From Marilutibacter chinensis (GTDB taxonomy: Bacteria; Pseudomonadota; Gammaproteobacteria; Xanthomonadales; Xanthomonadaceae): a DNA stretch of 64,000 nucleotides. The DNA lies in contig NZ_JAKJPO010000012.1 of NCBI RefSeq assembly GCF_021725675.1, forward strand, positions 1 to 64,000, written 5' to 3'. Shown here one piece after another: positions 16,238-25,191 of this stretch (its first letter is position 1; every line of letters begins with the position of its first letter). The notes below the pieces were generated by a model. The model was not told where the DNA came from and made no database searches. It was given only the letters and a program-made list of their open reading frames with translations. The position numbers and the translations under genes were made by a program.

Positions 16238-16618
16238 TCAGCTGCGATCCGGCCCGTCTTCGGGATCGGCCGGCGGCGGCAGATCACGCAGGAGGTTGTC
16301 GATCCGCTCGCCGCGGTCGACAGAGTCGTCATAGTGGAAGTGCAGCTCGGGAACATGGCGCAGCTTGACCGCCCGGCCGAGCTTGTAGCGCAGCTCGCGC
16401 GACAGTTCGCGCAGCGCCTTGACCGCTTCCGCGGAACGCTCTTCCTGCAGCGCGGTCACGAAGACCTTGGCGTGCGCGAGGTCGCGGGTGACCTCGACGT
16501 CGGACACGCTCACCGACGGCAGGCCGTGCTCGCGCACGGCTTCGTGCACGATCGTGCCCAGCTCCCGGCGGAGCTGGGCCGATACGCGGTCGGTGCGATG
16601 AAAGGACTTCGTCGGCAT
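16238..16618 (-). CDS. rbfA: 30S ribosome-binding factor A
   Basis: A small KH-type protein (126 aa) needed for late 16S rRNA 5'-end maturation and cold adaptation. Seen: RVSAQLRRELGTIVHEAVRE, VSVSDVEVTRDLAHAKVFVT and LGRAVKLRHVPELHFHYDDSVDRGERID. Start at 16618, 5 nt behind the infB stop, so the two are co-translated. Confidence 0.97.
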   Translation of the reverse strand: MPTKSFHRTDRVSAQLRRELGTIVHEAVREHGLPSVSVSDVEVTRDLAHAKVFVTALQEERSAEAVKALRELSRELRYKLGRAVKLRHVPELHFHYDDSVDRGERIDNLLRDLPPPADPEDGPDRS

Positions 16619-16623
16619 GGCGG

Positions 16624-19209
16624 TCAGAGCGTGCGCTGGACCTCGATGCGTTCGAAGCACTCGATCTGGTCGCCCGGCTTGACGTCGTTGTACTCCTTGA
16701 CGCCGATGCCGCACTCGGTGCCGTTGCGCACTTCGTCGACGTTCTCCTTGAAACGGCGCAGCGACTCCAGCTCGCCCTCGAAGATCACCGTGTTGTCGCG
16801 CAGCACGCGGATCGGCTTGTGGCGCTTGACCACGCCCTCGACCACCATGCAGCCGGCGACCGCGCCGAACTTCGAGCTGCGGAACACGTCGCGGACCTCG
16901 GCGGTGCCGATGATCTCCTCGCGGATCTCCACGCCGAGCAGACCCGACGCCACCTGCTTCACCTGGTCGATCACGTCATAGATGATCGAGAAGTAGCGCA
17001 GGTCGACGCCGTGGGTCTCGATGACCTTGCGCGCGGAGGCGTCGGCACGGACGTTGAAGCCGATGATCGTGGCCTTGGAGGTCGCCGCCAGGGTCGCGTC
17101 GGACTCGGTGATGCCGCCTACGCCGCCGCCGATCACGTTGATGCGGATGTCGTCGGTCGACAGCGCGGTCAGCGCGTCGCGCAGCGCCTGCACGGAGCCC
17201 TGCACGTCGGCCTTCACGACCAGGTTGAGCGTCTGCTGGCCTTCGCCGCTGCCCATCTGGGCGAGGATGTCCTCCATCCGGTTGCCGGCCTGGGCGACCA
17301 GGCGCGACTCGCGGCGCTTGGCGTCGCGCTGCTGGGCGACGTCCTTGGCCAGGCGCTCGTCGTCGACGACGACGAAGTCGTCGCCGGCATCCGGAACGCC
17401 CGACAGGCCCAGCACCTGCACCGGGATCGACGGAGTCGCCTTGTCGACCTGCGAGCCGGTCTCGTCGAACAGTGCCCGGACACGGCCGTACTGCACGCCG
17501 CAGACCAGATAGTCGCCCTTCTCCAGGGTGCCCTGCTGGACCAGCACGGTCGCGACCGGGCCGCGGCCCTTGTCGAGCGCGGACTCGATCACCACGCCGG
17601 TCGCGCGGCCTTCGACGACGGCGCTGAGCTCCAGCACTTCCGCCTGCAGCGAGATCGCGTCCAACAGCGCGTCGATGTTCTGGCCGGTCTTGGCCGACAG
17701 CTCGACGAACTGGACATCGCCGCCGAATTCCTCGGCCACGACTTCCTGCGCCATCAGTTCGGTCTTGACCCGGGTCGGGTCGGCGTCGGCCTTGTCGATC
17801 TTGTTGATCGCGACCACCAGCGGCACGTTCGCCGCGCGGGCATGCTGGACCGCCTCGATGGTCTGCGGCTTGACGCCGTCGTCGGCGGCGACGACCAGCA
17901 CCACGATGTCGGTCAGCCTGGCGCCACGGGCGCGCATCGACGAGAACGCCGCATGGCCCGGGGTGTCGAGGAAGCTGATCACGCCCTTGTCGGTCTCGAC
18001 ATGGTAGGCGCCGATGTGCTGGGTGATGCCGCCGGCTTCGCCGGTGGCGACCTTGGTGCGGCGGATGTAGTCCAGCAGCGAGGTCTTGCCGTGATCGACG
18101 TGGCCCATGATGGTGACCACCGGCGGCCGCGACTGCTTGTCGCCCCGCGCTTCCTCGACGTGGGCCAGCAGCGCGTCCTCGGCGCTGTCTTCGCTGGCGC
18201 GAACCGCCCTGTGGCCGAGCTCCTCGGTCACCAGCACCGCGGTGTCGTGGTCGATGCTCTGGGTGATGGTCGCCATCACGCCCATCTTGAACAGCGCCTT
18301 GACCACCTCGCCGCCCTTCAGCGCGAGCTTCTGCGCCAGGTCGGCCACCGTGATCGTGTCGCCGATCTCGATCTCGCGCACGACCGGCGCGGTCGGCTTG
18401 GAGAATCCGTGCGGGCCCGCGCCGGTGCGGGCCTGCTCGGCCTGGCGACGCTTCGGCTTGCCGCGGGCGCTGGACGAGCGACGCGCACGTTCGGATGCGC
18501 TCAGGTGCATCTGTCCCGCGAAGCGCTTGGCGCTCTCGTCGTCGTCGGGCGCCGCCGCATGCGCGGTACGCGGCTTGTGGCGATGGCCGGCCCCGCGGTC
18601 GTCGCCCTCGCGATGCGCCGGTGCCTTCGGGTGGCCGTGGGCGCCGGCCTTGCGCGGCGCGACCTCGGTCTCGGGCTCGGCCGCCGCCAGCGCCTCCTCC
18701 GCGGCCTTGAGCCGTTCGGCTTCCTCGGCCGCCTCGGCTTCGCGTTTCGCGCGCTCGGCCTCCTCGGCGCGGCGCTTGTCGGTCTCGGCAAGGCGCTTCT
18801 GCTCCTCGAGGTTGCGCTGGCGCGACTCCTCGAGCTTGCGCAGGATCTCGGCGCGCTCGCCGTCGCCGCCGGCCGCCTCGCCTCCGGATGCCTCGGGACG
18901 GACCAGGGTGACCTTCTTGCGCACGACCACGTCGACGGTGGAGCGGCTCTTGCCGCCGCCGACGGTCAACTCCTGCTTTCGACTGCGGTTGAGCGTGATC
19001 TTCTTCGGCGACGAACCGCCCTCGACGGACTTCTCGTCCTTGCCGTGGGTGCGACGCAGGAATCCGAGCAGCTTGACCTTCTCGGTACTGGTCACGACCT
19101 GGTCGGGGTCGCTGAACGCCATGCCGGCTTCGGCCAGCTGTTCCAGCAACTTATCGACCGGCGTGTTCACCAGTGCGGCCAGCTTGCGAATGGTGGTTTG
19201 TTGCGACAT
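16624..19209 (-). CDS. infB: Translation initiation factor IF-2
   Basis: GTPase that places fMet-tRNA on the 30S subunit. 861 aa: IF2 N-terminal module ([25 protein letters not shown]), a charged Ala/Glu/Arg-rich linker, a second N-terminal module ([28 protein letters not shown]), the G domain with [20 protein letters not shown] and NKIDKAD, and the C-terminal domains ending VEVQRTL. ATG at 19209 is the family start. The initiator tRNA is encoded at the head of the same block. Confidence 0.98.
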   Translation of the reverse strand: MSQQTTIRKLAALVNTPVDKLLEQLAEAGMAFSDPDQVVTSTEKVKLLGFLRRTHGKDEKSVEGGSSPKKITLNRSRKQELTVGGGKSRSTVDVVVRKKVTLVRPEASGGEAAGGDGERAEILRKLEESRQRNLEEQKRLAETDKRRAEEAERAKREAEAAEEAERLKAAEEALAAAEPETEVAPRKAGAHGHPKAPAHREGDDRGAGHRHKPRTAHAAAPDDDESAKRFAGQMHLSASERARRSSSARGKPKRRQAEQARTGAGPHGFSKPTAPVVREIEIGDTITVADLAQKLALKGGEVVKALFKMGVMATITQSIDHDTAVLVTEELGHRAVRASEDSAEDALLAHVEEARGDKQSRPPVVTIMGHVDHGKTSLLDYIRRTKVATGEAGGITQHIGAYHVETDKGVISFLDTPGHAAFSSMRARGARLTDIVVLVVAADDGVKPQTIEAVQHARAANVPLVVAINKIDKADADPTRVKTELMAQEVVAEEFGGDVQFVELSAKTGQNIDALLDAISLQAEVLELSAVVEGRATGVVIESALDKGRGPVATVLVQQGTLEKGDYLVCGVQYGRVRALFDETGSQVDKATPSIPVQVLGLSGVPDAGDDFVVVDDERLAKDVAQQRDAKRRESRLVAQAGNRMEDILAQMGSGEGQQTLNLVVKADVQGSVQALRDALTALSTDDIRINVIGGGVGGITESDATLAATSKATIIGFNVRADASARKVIETHGVDLRYFSIIYDVIDQVKQVASGLLGVEIREEIIGTAEVRDVFRSSKFGAVAGCMVVEGVVKRHKPIRVLRDNTVIFEGELESLRRFKENVDEVRNGTECGIGVKEYNDVKPGDQIECFERIEVQRTL

Positions 19210-19228
19210 TCGGTTTCCGTGTCTTGTG

Positions 19229-19248
19229 GCGCGGGACGCGTCCCGCGC
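19229..19248 (-). promoter_or_regulatory. 20-nt perfect palindrome just upstream of infB
   Basis: GCGCGGGAC GC GTCCCGCGC sits 20 nt before the infB start codon in the nusA-infB spacer (180 nt). It could shape ribosome loading or be a processing site; there is no T-run, so a terminator is unlikely. Confidence 0.5.
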
Positions 19249-19389
19249 GGGGTGTCGCCATTCTAGTCCCGCATCCCGCCCGGACAAGTCGGCGTCGTGC
19301 GGGACCTGAACGGCCCGTCCACAGCCCGGCGCGAACCGCGGCTGCGAAGCCGGTCGCGACCCTTTCGGACCGCGCCGGCCGTCAATGGC

Positions 19390-20877
19390 TTACTCGAACC
19401 AGTGCTTGCGCGCTTCCATGATCAGCGCGGCCGCACGGGCCTCGTCGATCCCCTCGATACCGATGATCTCGTCGGTCGCGGCATCGGCGAGATCGTCGCG
19501 GGTGACGATGCCCTGCGACGCCAGCGCGAACGCGGTCGCCTCGTCCATCCCGTCCAGCGACAGCAGGTCGGCGGCGGGCTGATGCTCGTCGAGCTCTTCT
19601 TCGGCCGCCAGCGCGTCGTTGAGCAGCGCGTCGCGGGCGCGGGCACGCAGCTCCTCGACGATGTCCTCGTCGAAGCCCTCGACCGCCAGCAGCTCGCCGA
19701 CCGGAACGTAGGCGATTTCCTCGACGGTCGTGAAGCCCTCGGCGACCAGGATGCCGGCGATCTCCTCGTCGACCTCGAGCTTCTCCTGGAACAGCTCGCG
19801 CGCGGCGGTCTGCTCGGCCTCCGACTTCGCGGTGACCTGGTCCTGGGTCATCACGTTGAGCTGCCAGCCGGTCAGGCGGCTGGCCAGGCGCACGTTCTGG
19901 CCGCCCTTGCCGATCGCCTGGGCGAGGCGGTCCTCGGCGACGGCGAGGTCCATCGAGTGCTTCTCCTCGTCGACGATGATCGACTGCACTTCCGCAGGCG
20001 CCATCGCGTTGATCACGAACTGCGCCGGATTGTCCGACCACAGCACGATGTCGACGCGCTCGCCGTTGAGCTCGTTGCTCACCGCCTGCACGCGCGAACC
20101 GCGCATGCCGATGCAGGCACCGATCGGATCGGTACGGTTGTCGTGGGCCTCCACCGCGATCTTGGCGCGGTCGCCGGGATCGCGGGCGCAGGCCTTGATC
20201 GAGACCAGGCCCTGGCCGACTTCCGGCACCTCGAGCTTGAACAGCTCCATCATGAACTCGGGCGCGGCGCGGCTGATGAACAGCTGCGGGCCGCGCGGCT
20301 CCGAACGCACGTCGAACAGATAGCCGCGGACACGGTCGCCGGCGCGCAACACGTCGCGCGGAATGCCCTTGTCCTTCTGGATGATCGCCTCGGCGTTGCC
20401 GCCCAGGTCGACGAAGATGTTGCCGCGCTCCACCCGCTTGACGATGCCGGTCACGAGCTCGCCGACGCGGTCCTTCCATGCGTCGACGACCTGCTGGCGC
20501 TCGGCTTCGCGCACGCGCTGCACGATCACCTGCTTGGCGGCCTGCGCGGCGATGCGGCCGAAGTCAGGATTCTCGATCTGCTCCTCGATGAAGTCGCCGA
20601 CCTCGACGCCTTCGGCCTCGTCGACCGCATCCATCATGCGGATCTGGCGATCGGGCGACTCCATGACCACGTCGTCGGCCACCACCTCCCAGCGACGGAA
20701 GGTCTCGTAGTCGCCGTCCTTCGGGTCGATCGACACGCGCACCAGCACGTCCTGATCGTGGTAGCGCTTCTTCGCAGCCGAAGCCAGCGCAGCCTCGATC
20801 GCCTCGAAGATCACGTCGCGGGGAACGCCCTTCTCGTTGGCGACCGCGTCGACGACCAGCAACAGATCCTTGCTCAT
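19390..20877 (-). CDS. nusA: Transcription termination/antitermination protein NusA
   Basis: RNA polymerase-binding factor for pausing, termination and antitermination. 495 aa: N-terminal domain (MSKDLLLVVDAVANEKGVPRD), S1 domain (GELVTGIVKRVERGNIFVDLGGNAEAII), two KH domains (including GACIGMRGSRVQAVSNELNGERVDIV and AIGKGGQNVRLASRLTGW) and two acidic C-terminal repeats ending ARKHWFE. The ATG at 20877 matches the family start. Confidence 0.98.
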   Translation of the reverse strand: MSKDLLLVVDAVANEKGVPRDVIFEAIEAALASAAKKRYHDQDVLVRVSIDPKDGDYETFRRWEVVADDVVMESPDRQIRMMDAVDEAEGVEVGDFIEEQIENPDFGRIAAQAAKQVIVQRVREAERQQVVDAWKDRVGELVTGIVKRVERGNIFVDLGGNAEAIIQKDKGIPRDVLRAGDRVRGYLFDVRSEPRGPQLFISRAAPEFMMELFKLEVPEVGQGLVSIKACARDPGDRAKIAVEAHDNRTDPIGACIGMRGSRVQAVSNELNGERVDIVLWSDNPAQFVINAMAPAEVQSIIVDEEKHSMDLAVAEDRLAQAIGKGGQNVRLASRLTGWQLNVMTQDQVTAKSEAEQTAARELFQEKLEVDEEIAGILVAEGFTTVEEIAYVPVGELLAVEGFDEDIVEELRARARDALLNDALAAEEELDEHQPAADLLSLDGMDEATAFALASQGIVTRDDLADAATDEIIGIEGIDEARAAALIMEARKHWFE

Positions 20878-20910
20878 TCGGATAGACCTTTGAAAACTTT
20901 GGGTTACTCG

Positions 20911-21060
20911 GCTTCGGATGCAGGAGGCCATGCCTCCGCATCCCCCGCCAGCCCCTCCGGGGCTGGCCGCCCCCTTCGACTCCAGGGGCTCAAAAAACGG
21001 ATGAACCTTAAAAACCGTGGAACTATTCAGTTTCGGATGCCGGGGCCATGCCCCGATATC
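20911..21060. repeat. Hairpin-bearing repeats in the rimP-nusA spacer
   Basis: Two related segments start TTCGGATGC and contain short hairpins around CAT: GGAGGC-CAT-GCCTCC (20923-20937) and CGGGGC-CAT-GCCCCG (21041-21055). Between them lies CCAGCCCC-TCC-GGGGCTGG (20948-20966). The loop bases recur and both segments begin alike, so this is a degenerate duplicated spacer. There is no sign of a gene in the 267 nt. Confidence 0.65.
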
Positions 21061-21144
21061 CTCCGCCGCCCCTCGACTCAAGGGAGGCGCCGGAAACAAT
21101 CGCGGCGTTCGACTTCCCGCCTTCCGCCCTGATCGCTGCATCGA

Positions 21145-21690
21145 TCATTTCGTCTTCCCTCCACGTCCCGCCGGGCCCTTCCCGGGCTTGGAGGGAGCCA
21201 GGCCCAGCGCGGCCCAGTCGGGAACCAGGCGCGCCTTCTCGATATTGTCGACGGATACCGTGAAACGGTTGCCGTCGACATCGAACGCGACGCTGTCGCC
21301 GTCGATCTCGAGGATTCCGCCCTGCAGCCGGCGGCGACCGTCCTGCGGCAGTTTCAGCACGACCTTGGCTTCCTGCCCGCGGAAACGGGCGAAGTGCGCG
21401 GGCGCGAACAGCGGGCGGTCCAGCCCGGGCGACGACACCTCGAGGGTGTAATTGCCACTGATCGGATCCTCGACGTCGAGCTGTGCCGAAACCTCGCGGC
21501 TTACCGCCTCGCAGTCCTCGATCCCGATAGCACGTGCGTTCTCGCCGGTCGCCTCGGCCTCGGGCACGTCGATGTACAGCCGCAGCACCGCACCACCGGG
21601 CGAAGGCAGGTACTCCACGCCGAGCAGCTCGACGCCGAGCGAGGCCACCGTCGGGGCCAGCAAAGCTGAGATTTCGGTTGCCTTGTCCAT
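21145..21690 (-). CDS. rimP: Ribosome maturation factor RimP
   Basis: Assists 30S assembly. With ATG at 21690 it is 181 aa: [63 protein letters not shown] and the C-terminal SH3-like part with [13 protein letters not shown], plus a lysine/glycine-rich tail. The frame is open far upstream, but MDKATEIS is the usual start. First gene of the rimP-nusA-infB operon. Confidence 0.95.
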   Translation of the reverse strand: MDKATEISALLAPTVASLGVELLGVEYLPSPGGAVLRLYIDVPEAEATGENARAIGIEDCEAVSREVSAQLDVEDPISGNYTLEVSSPGLDRPLFAPAHFARFRGQEAKVVLKLPQDGRRRLQGGILEIDGDSVAFDVDGNRFTVSVDNIEKARLVPDWAALGLAPSKPGKGPAGRGGKTK

Positions 21691-21762
21691 CACGCGCTCG
21701 ACCTCGCCTGCGATTACGACCTGCCACGGATCCCGGGCCGCCCGGAGGCGGCGCTGGAAACG

Positions 21763-21836
21763 ACAAAGGGCCCGATTGGGCCCCTTGTCCGGCACTGCTG
21801 GATTTCGGCGTGATCGCACGAGCAGAGCGCGATCAC
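21763..21836 (-). promoter_or_regulatory. Two hairpins in the rimP operon leader
   Basis: Hairpin 1 (21810-21836): GTGATCGC / GCGATCAC stem. Hairpin 2 (21763-21788): a GGGCCC-GATT-GGGCCC core extended by ACAA/TTGT, followed on the minus strand by CGTTTCC. They stand between the tRNA-fMet terminator and rimP, 73 nt before the rimP start at the nearest. Possible attenuator or processing sites. Confidence 0.55.
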
Positions 21837-21855
21837 AAAGCCCAAGCCCTAGTCC

Positions 21856-21880
21856 AAAAAGAAAGCCTCGTTTGAGGCTC
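21856..21880 (-). terminator. Intrinsic terminator behind tRNA-fMet
   Basis: On the minus strand AGCCTC-AAAC-GAGGCT followed by TTTCTTTTT. It starts about 42 nt after the tRNA 3' end and would end the tRNA transcript or limit readthrough into rimP-nusA-infB. Confidence 0.85.
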
Positions 21881-21921
21881 TCATCAGATCCGCCGCATCG
21901 CGGACCTGAAGGACTGAAAGT

Positions 21922-21998
21922 TGGTAGCGGGGGCAGGATTTGAACCTGCGACCTTCGGGTTATGAGCCCGACGAGCTGCCAGACTGCTCCACCCCGCA
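21922..21998 (-). tRNA. Initiator tRNA-Met (CAT)
   Basis: A 77-nt cloverleaf with encoded CCA. The anticodon loop reads CTCATAA, so the anticodon is CAT. Initiator marks: three G-C pairs at the base of the anticodon stem (GGG/CCC) and an unpaired 1:72 position, here T against T rather than the E. coli C/A. T-arm GCAGG-TTCAAAT-CCTGC. Its place before rimP-nusA-infB is conserved (metY in E. coli). Confidence 0.97.
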
Positions 21999-22009
21999 TC
22001 AGGCCGCTC

Positions 22010-22037
22010 ATTATAGCAGTGAAGTGTTTCTGTGCAA
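22010..22037 (-). promoter_or_regulatory. Promoter of tRNA-fMet
   Basis: On the minus strand TTGCAC (22032-22037) and TATAAT (22010-22015) with a 16-nt spacer. The -10 box ends 11 nt before the mature tRNA 5' end, so the primary transcript would start within a few bases of it. Confidence 0.8.
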
Positions 22038-22084
22038 CCCTCAATTCACGCCAATGAACGGTAGAACCTTCCACACACTCCAGC

Positions 22085-22125
22085 CGCATGCCGGGACGCG
22101 TATCGCGCCCCGGCCGCGGCATGCG
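22085..22125 (-). terminator. Hairpin directly behind nuoN
   Basis: CGCATGCC (22085-22092) pairs with GGCATGCG (22118-22125), with an inner GC-rich stem around TAT. It begins 1 nt after the nuoN stop. No T-run follows, so it may end the complex I transcript weakly or protect its 3' end. Confidence 0.45.
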
Positions 22126-22126
22126 T

Positions 22127-23587
22127 TCAGCCTGCGAATGCCTTCTGGCACCAGGCCATGATCGGATTCCAGGCCAGGCCCAGGGCCAGCAGCGCCAGCG
22201 CATTGACGCCGAACACGATCCGCAACGGCCGGTTCGCCTTTGCCTCGGGCATCTGCCCTTCCGGCGCGTCGAAGTACATCGCCTTGATCACGCGCAGGTA
22301 GTAGAAGGCGCCGATCACCGCGAACACCACGCCCACGATCGCCAACCACATCAGGCCGCCGTCAAGCGCCGCGCGCAACACCGCCAGCTTGGCCCAGAAA
22401 CCGAGGAACGGCGGCACGCCGGCCAGCGAGGCCATGATGCACAGGATCAGGCCGGCCAGCCATGGACTGCGCGCGTTGAGGCCCTTGTAGTCGTCGATCC
22501 TGTCGGCCTCGAAGCCACCTGCCGTTGGCGAGCAACTTGACAGCACCACGATCGCACCGAACGCCGCGGCCGACATCAGCGCATAACTGATCGCATAGAA
22601 CATCGCCGCGGAGAAACCCTGCGCGCCGCCGCCCGCGAAGCCGATGAACAGGAAGCCGACGTGCGACACGGTCGAGTACGCGAGCAGGCGCTTCAGATTG
22701 CTCTGCACCAGCGCCCCGAGGTTGCCCAGCGCCAGCGACAACACCGCCAGCGCCGCCAGCATCATCCGCCAATGGTCCTCCAGCGGACCGGCGGCGACCT
22801 CGAGCAGCCGGTAGGTCATGCCGAACGCGGCCAGCTTCGGGGCCGAACCGATGAACAGCGTGATCGGAGTCGGCGCCCCCTGGTAGACGTCGGGCAACCA
22901 CATGTGGAACGGCGCGGCGCCGAACTTGAACGCGATTCCGGCAACCACGAAGACAAGGCCGGTGACCAGCATCAGCGGCGAGGAGGATTCGCGCGCGGCG
23001 GCCGCGATCGAAGCCAGATCCAGAGTGCCGGTGGCGCCGTAGATCAGCGACAGACCGTACAGCAGCAGGCCCGATGCCAGCGAACCGAGCACGAAGTACT
23101 TGATGCCCGACTCCGAACCCCACGGACTGTCGCGATCGGTCACGACCAGGGCGTACGAGCACAGCGACAGCATTTCCAGCGCGACGTAGACCATCACCAG
23201 CGAGTTGGCCGACACCAGCAGCATCATGCCGAGCACGGCGAACAACATCAGCACCGTAACCTCGCCCTTGTACAGCCCACGCTCGCGCAGGTACGGCCAG
23301 GTGTAGATCAGCGCCAGCGCCGAGACGGCACAGATCGCCAGCTTGAGCACGTCGGCCGCCGCGTCGCGGACGAACATTCCGCTCAGCACGGTGCCATGGC
23401 CGCCGACGCCGGCGGCGACCATCGCGACGACGGCGACCAGCAGGGCGATGCCGAGCAGATGGGTGAGGAAGCGCCGGCGCTCGCCGACGAACAGATCGAG
23501 CATCAGCAGCGCGAAGGCGCCGCCGGCCACCACCAGTTCGGGCAGCAGCGGCAGCAGATCGGCAGCGGTGCGTACGGGCATGATCAT
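22127..23587 (-). CDS. nuoN: NADH-quinone oxidoreductase subunit N
   Basis: Membrane-arm antiporter-like subunit of complex I. 486 aa, about 14 helices, with the proton-translocation family motif [19 protein letters not shown] and a conserved Lys in the [23 protein letters not shown] segment. Start at 23587 (MIMPVRT) or two codons later. Last gene of the nuo operon, 16 nt behind nuoM. Confidence 0.98.
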   Translation of the reverse strand: MIMPVRTAADLLPLLPELVVAGGAFALLMLDLFVGERRRFLTHLLGIALLVAVVAMVAAGVGGHGTVLSGMFVRDAAADVLKLAICAVSALALIYTWPYLRERGLYKGEVTVLMLFAVLGMMLLVSANSLVMVYVALEMLSLCSYALVVTDRDSPWGSESGIKYFVLGSLASGLLLYGLSLIYGATGTLDLASIAAAARESSSPLMLVTGLVFVVAGIAFKFGAAPFHMWLPDVYQGAPTPITLFIGSAPKLAAFGMTYRLLEVAAGPLEDHWRMMLAALAVLSLALGNLGALVQSNLKRLLAYSTVSHVGFLFIGFAGGGAQGFSAAMFYAISYALMSAAAFGAIVVLSSCSPTAGGFEADRIDDYKGLNARSPWLAGLILCIMASLAGVPPFLGFWAKLAVLRAALDGGLMWLAIVGVVFAVIGAFYYLRVIKAMYFDAPEGQMPEAKANRPLRIVFGVNALALLALGLAWNPIMAWCQKAFAG

Positions 23588-23603
23588 GTGGCGGACCTCA
23601 ACC

Positions 23604-25178
23604 TCACAGCTTCGACGTGGCGATCTGCATCGCCAGATTCGCGATCGACGGTTCCATCAGGTCCGTCAGCGGTTTTGGCCACACGCCCAGCAGCAGGACG
23701 CCGGCGGCGAACACGCCGAGCACGAAAGCCTCGCGGGCATTGATGTCCTTCAGCTCGGCGACGTGTGCGTTGCCGACCTCGCCCCAGATCGTGCGCTTGA
23801 CCAGCCACAACGTGTAGGCGGCGCCGATCACCAGGGTGGTGGCGGCGGCGAACGCGATCAGCGGATGCTTCTGGAAGCTCGCCAGGATCACCATGAACTC
23901 GCCGACGAAGCCCGAAGTACCCGGCAGACCCGAGTTGGCCATCGCGAACAGCACAACGAACGCGGCGAACCACGGCATGACGTTCACCACGCCGCCGTAG
24001 TCCTTGATCATGCGGCTGTGCATGCGGTCGTAGAGAACGCCCACGCAGGTGAACATCGCGCCGGACACGAAGCCGTGGCTGATCATCTGCACCATCGCGC
24101 CCTGCAGGCCGAGACGCGCCGCGTCGAAGTTGCCGAAGTCGCGGACCAGGCCGAACGCGATGAAGGTGCCGATGGTGACGAAGCCCATGTGCGAGACCGA
24201 CGAGTACGCGATCAGCTTCTTCATGTCGTCCTGCACCAGCGCGACCAGGCCGACGTAGATCACCGCGATCAGGCTGAGCGCGATCACCAGCCAGGCCCAC
24301 TCCTGCCCCGCATCCGGAACGATCGGCAGGGTGAAGCGCAGGAAGCCGTAGCCGCCGATCTTCAGCATGATCGCGGCCAGGATCACCGAGCCGGCGGTCG
24401 GCGCCTCGACGTGCGCGTCCGGCAACCAGGTGTGGACCGGAAACATCGGCACCTTGACCGCGAACGCTGCGAGGAAGGCGAAGAACAGCCACATCTGCTC
24501 GGTCGCGTTCAGCCGCAGCTGGTACATGTCGGCCAGCTGCCAGCTGCCGCCCTTCAGGTACAGGTAGATCAGCCCGATCAGCATGAACACCGAGCCGAGG
24601 AAGGTGTACAGGAAGAACTTCACCGATGCGTACACCCGGCGCGGGCCGCCCCAGACGCCGATGATGATGAACATCGGGATCAGCATGCCCTCGAAGAACA
24701 CGTAGAACAGCATCGCGTCGAGCGCGCTGAACACGCCGATCATCAGGCCCTCGAGCACGAGGAAGGCGGCGTAGTACTGGTTGACCCGCTTGTCGACCGA
24801 GCCCCAGGCGCTGATCAGCACCAGCAGGGAGGTCAGCGTGGTCAGCCCGATCAGGGCGGCGGAAATGCCGTCGGCACCGAGGCTGTAGCGGATGTCGTAG
24901 GCCGGAATCCACTCATGGGCCTCGACGAACTGCATCGCCGGGCTGGCCATGTCGAAACCGGTGAACAGGAACACGCTCAGGACCAGGGTCGCCAGCGCGG
25001 TCAGGGTGGCGAACCAGCGTGCCGCGTTGGCGCGCTCGTTGCCGAATGCGAGGGTGACCAGACCGCCGAGGATCGGCAGCCAGATCAGGAGGCTCAACAG
25101 CGGAAATGCGCTGTCCAAGGGCATGCTGTCCAGGGGCAGGTTGTCCACAGGTAGGCCGTTCAAGGGCTCGGGGGTCAC
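23604..25178 (-). CDS. nuoM: NADH-quinone oxidoreductase subunit M
   Basis: Antiporter-like proton-pumping subunit, 524 aa, about 14 helices. Motifs: AFAVKVPMFPVHTWLPDAHVEAPTAGS and IAYSSVSHMGFVTIGTF. The called GTG start gives a Pro/Leu/Asp-rich N-terminus with the repeat LPLDSMPLDS. The ATG at 25124 (MPLDSAFPLL) would remove most of this and is a real alternative. The operon spacing to nuoL is 13 nt from the GTG. Confidence 0.97.
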   Translation of the reverse strand: MTPEPLNGLPVDNLPLDSMPLDSAFPLLSLLIWLPILGGLVTLAFGNERANAARWFATLTALATLVLSVFLFTGFDMASPAMQFVEAHEWIPAYDIRYSLGADGISAALIGLTTLTSLLVLISAWGSVDKRVNQYYAAFLVLEGLMIGVFSALDAMLFYVFFEGMLIPMFIIIGVWGGPRRVYASVKFFLYTFLGSVFMLIGLIYLYLKGGSWQLADMYQLRLNATEQMWLFFAFLAAFAVKVPMFPVHTWLPDAHVEAPTAGSVILAAIMLKIGGYGFLRFTLPIVPDAGQEWAWLVIALSLIAVIYVGLVALVQDDMKKLIAYSSVSHMGFVTIGTFIAFGLVRDFGNFDAARLGLQGAMVQMISHGFVSGAMFTCVGVLYDRMHSRMIKDYGGVVNVMPWFAAFVVLFAMANSGLPGTSGFVGEFMVILASFQKHPLIAFAAATTLVIGAAYTLWLVKRTIWGEVGNAHVAELKDINAREAFVLGVFAAGVLLLGVWPKPLTDLMEPSIANLAMQIATSKL

Positions 25179-25191
25179 GTCGCGGTCCTTG

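Noticed and set aside
16819..19266. 815-codon plus-strand frame opposite infB
   Set aside because: Antisense shadow of infB with no domain and no ribosome site.
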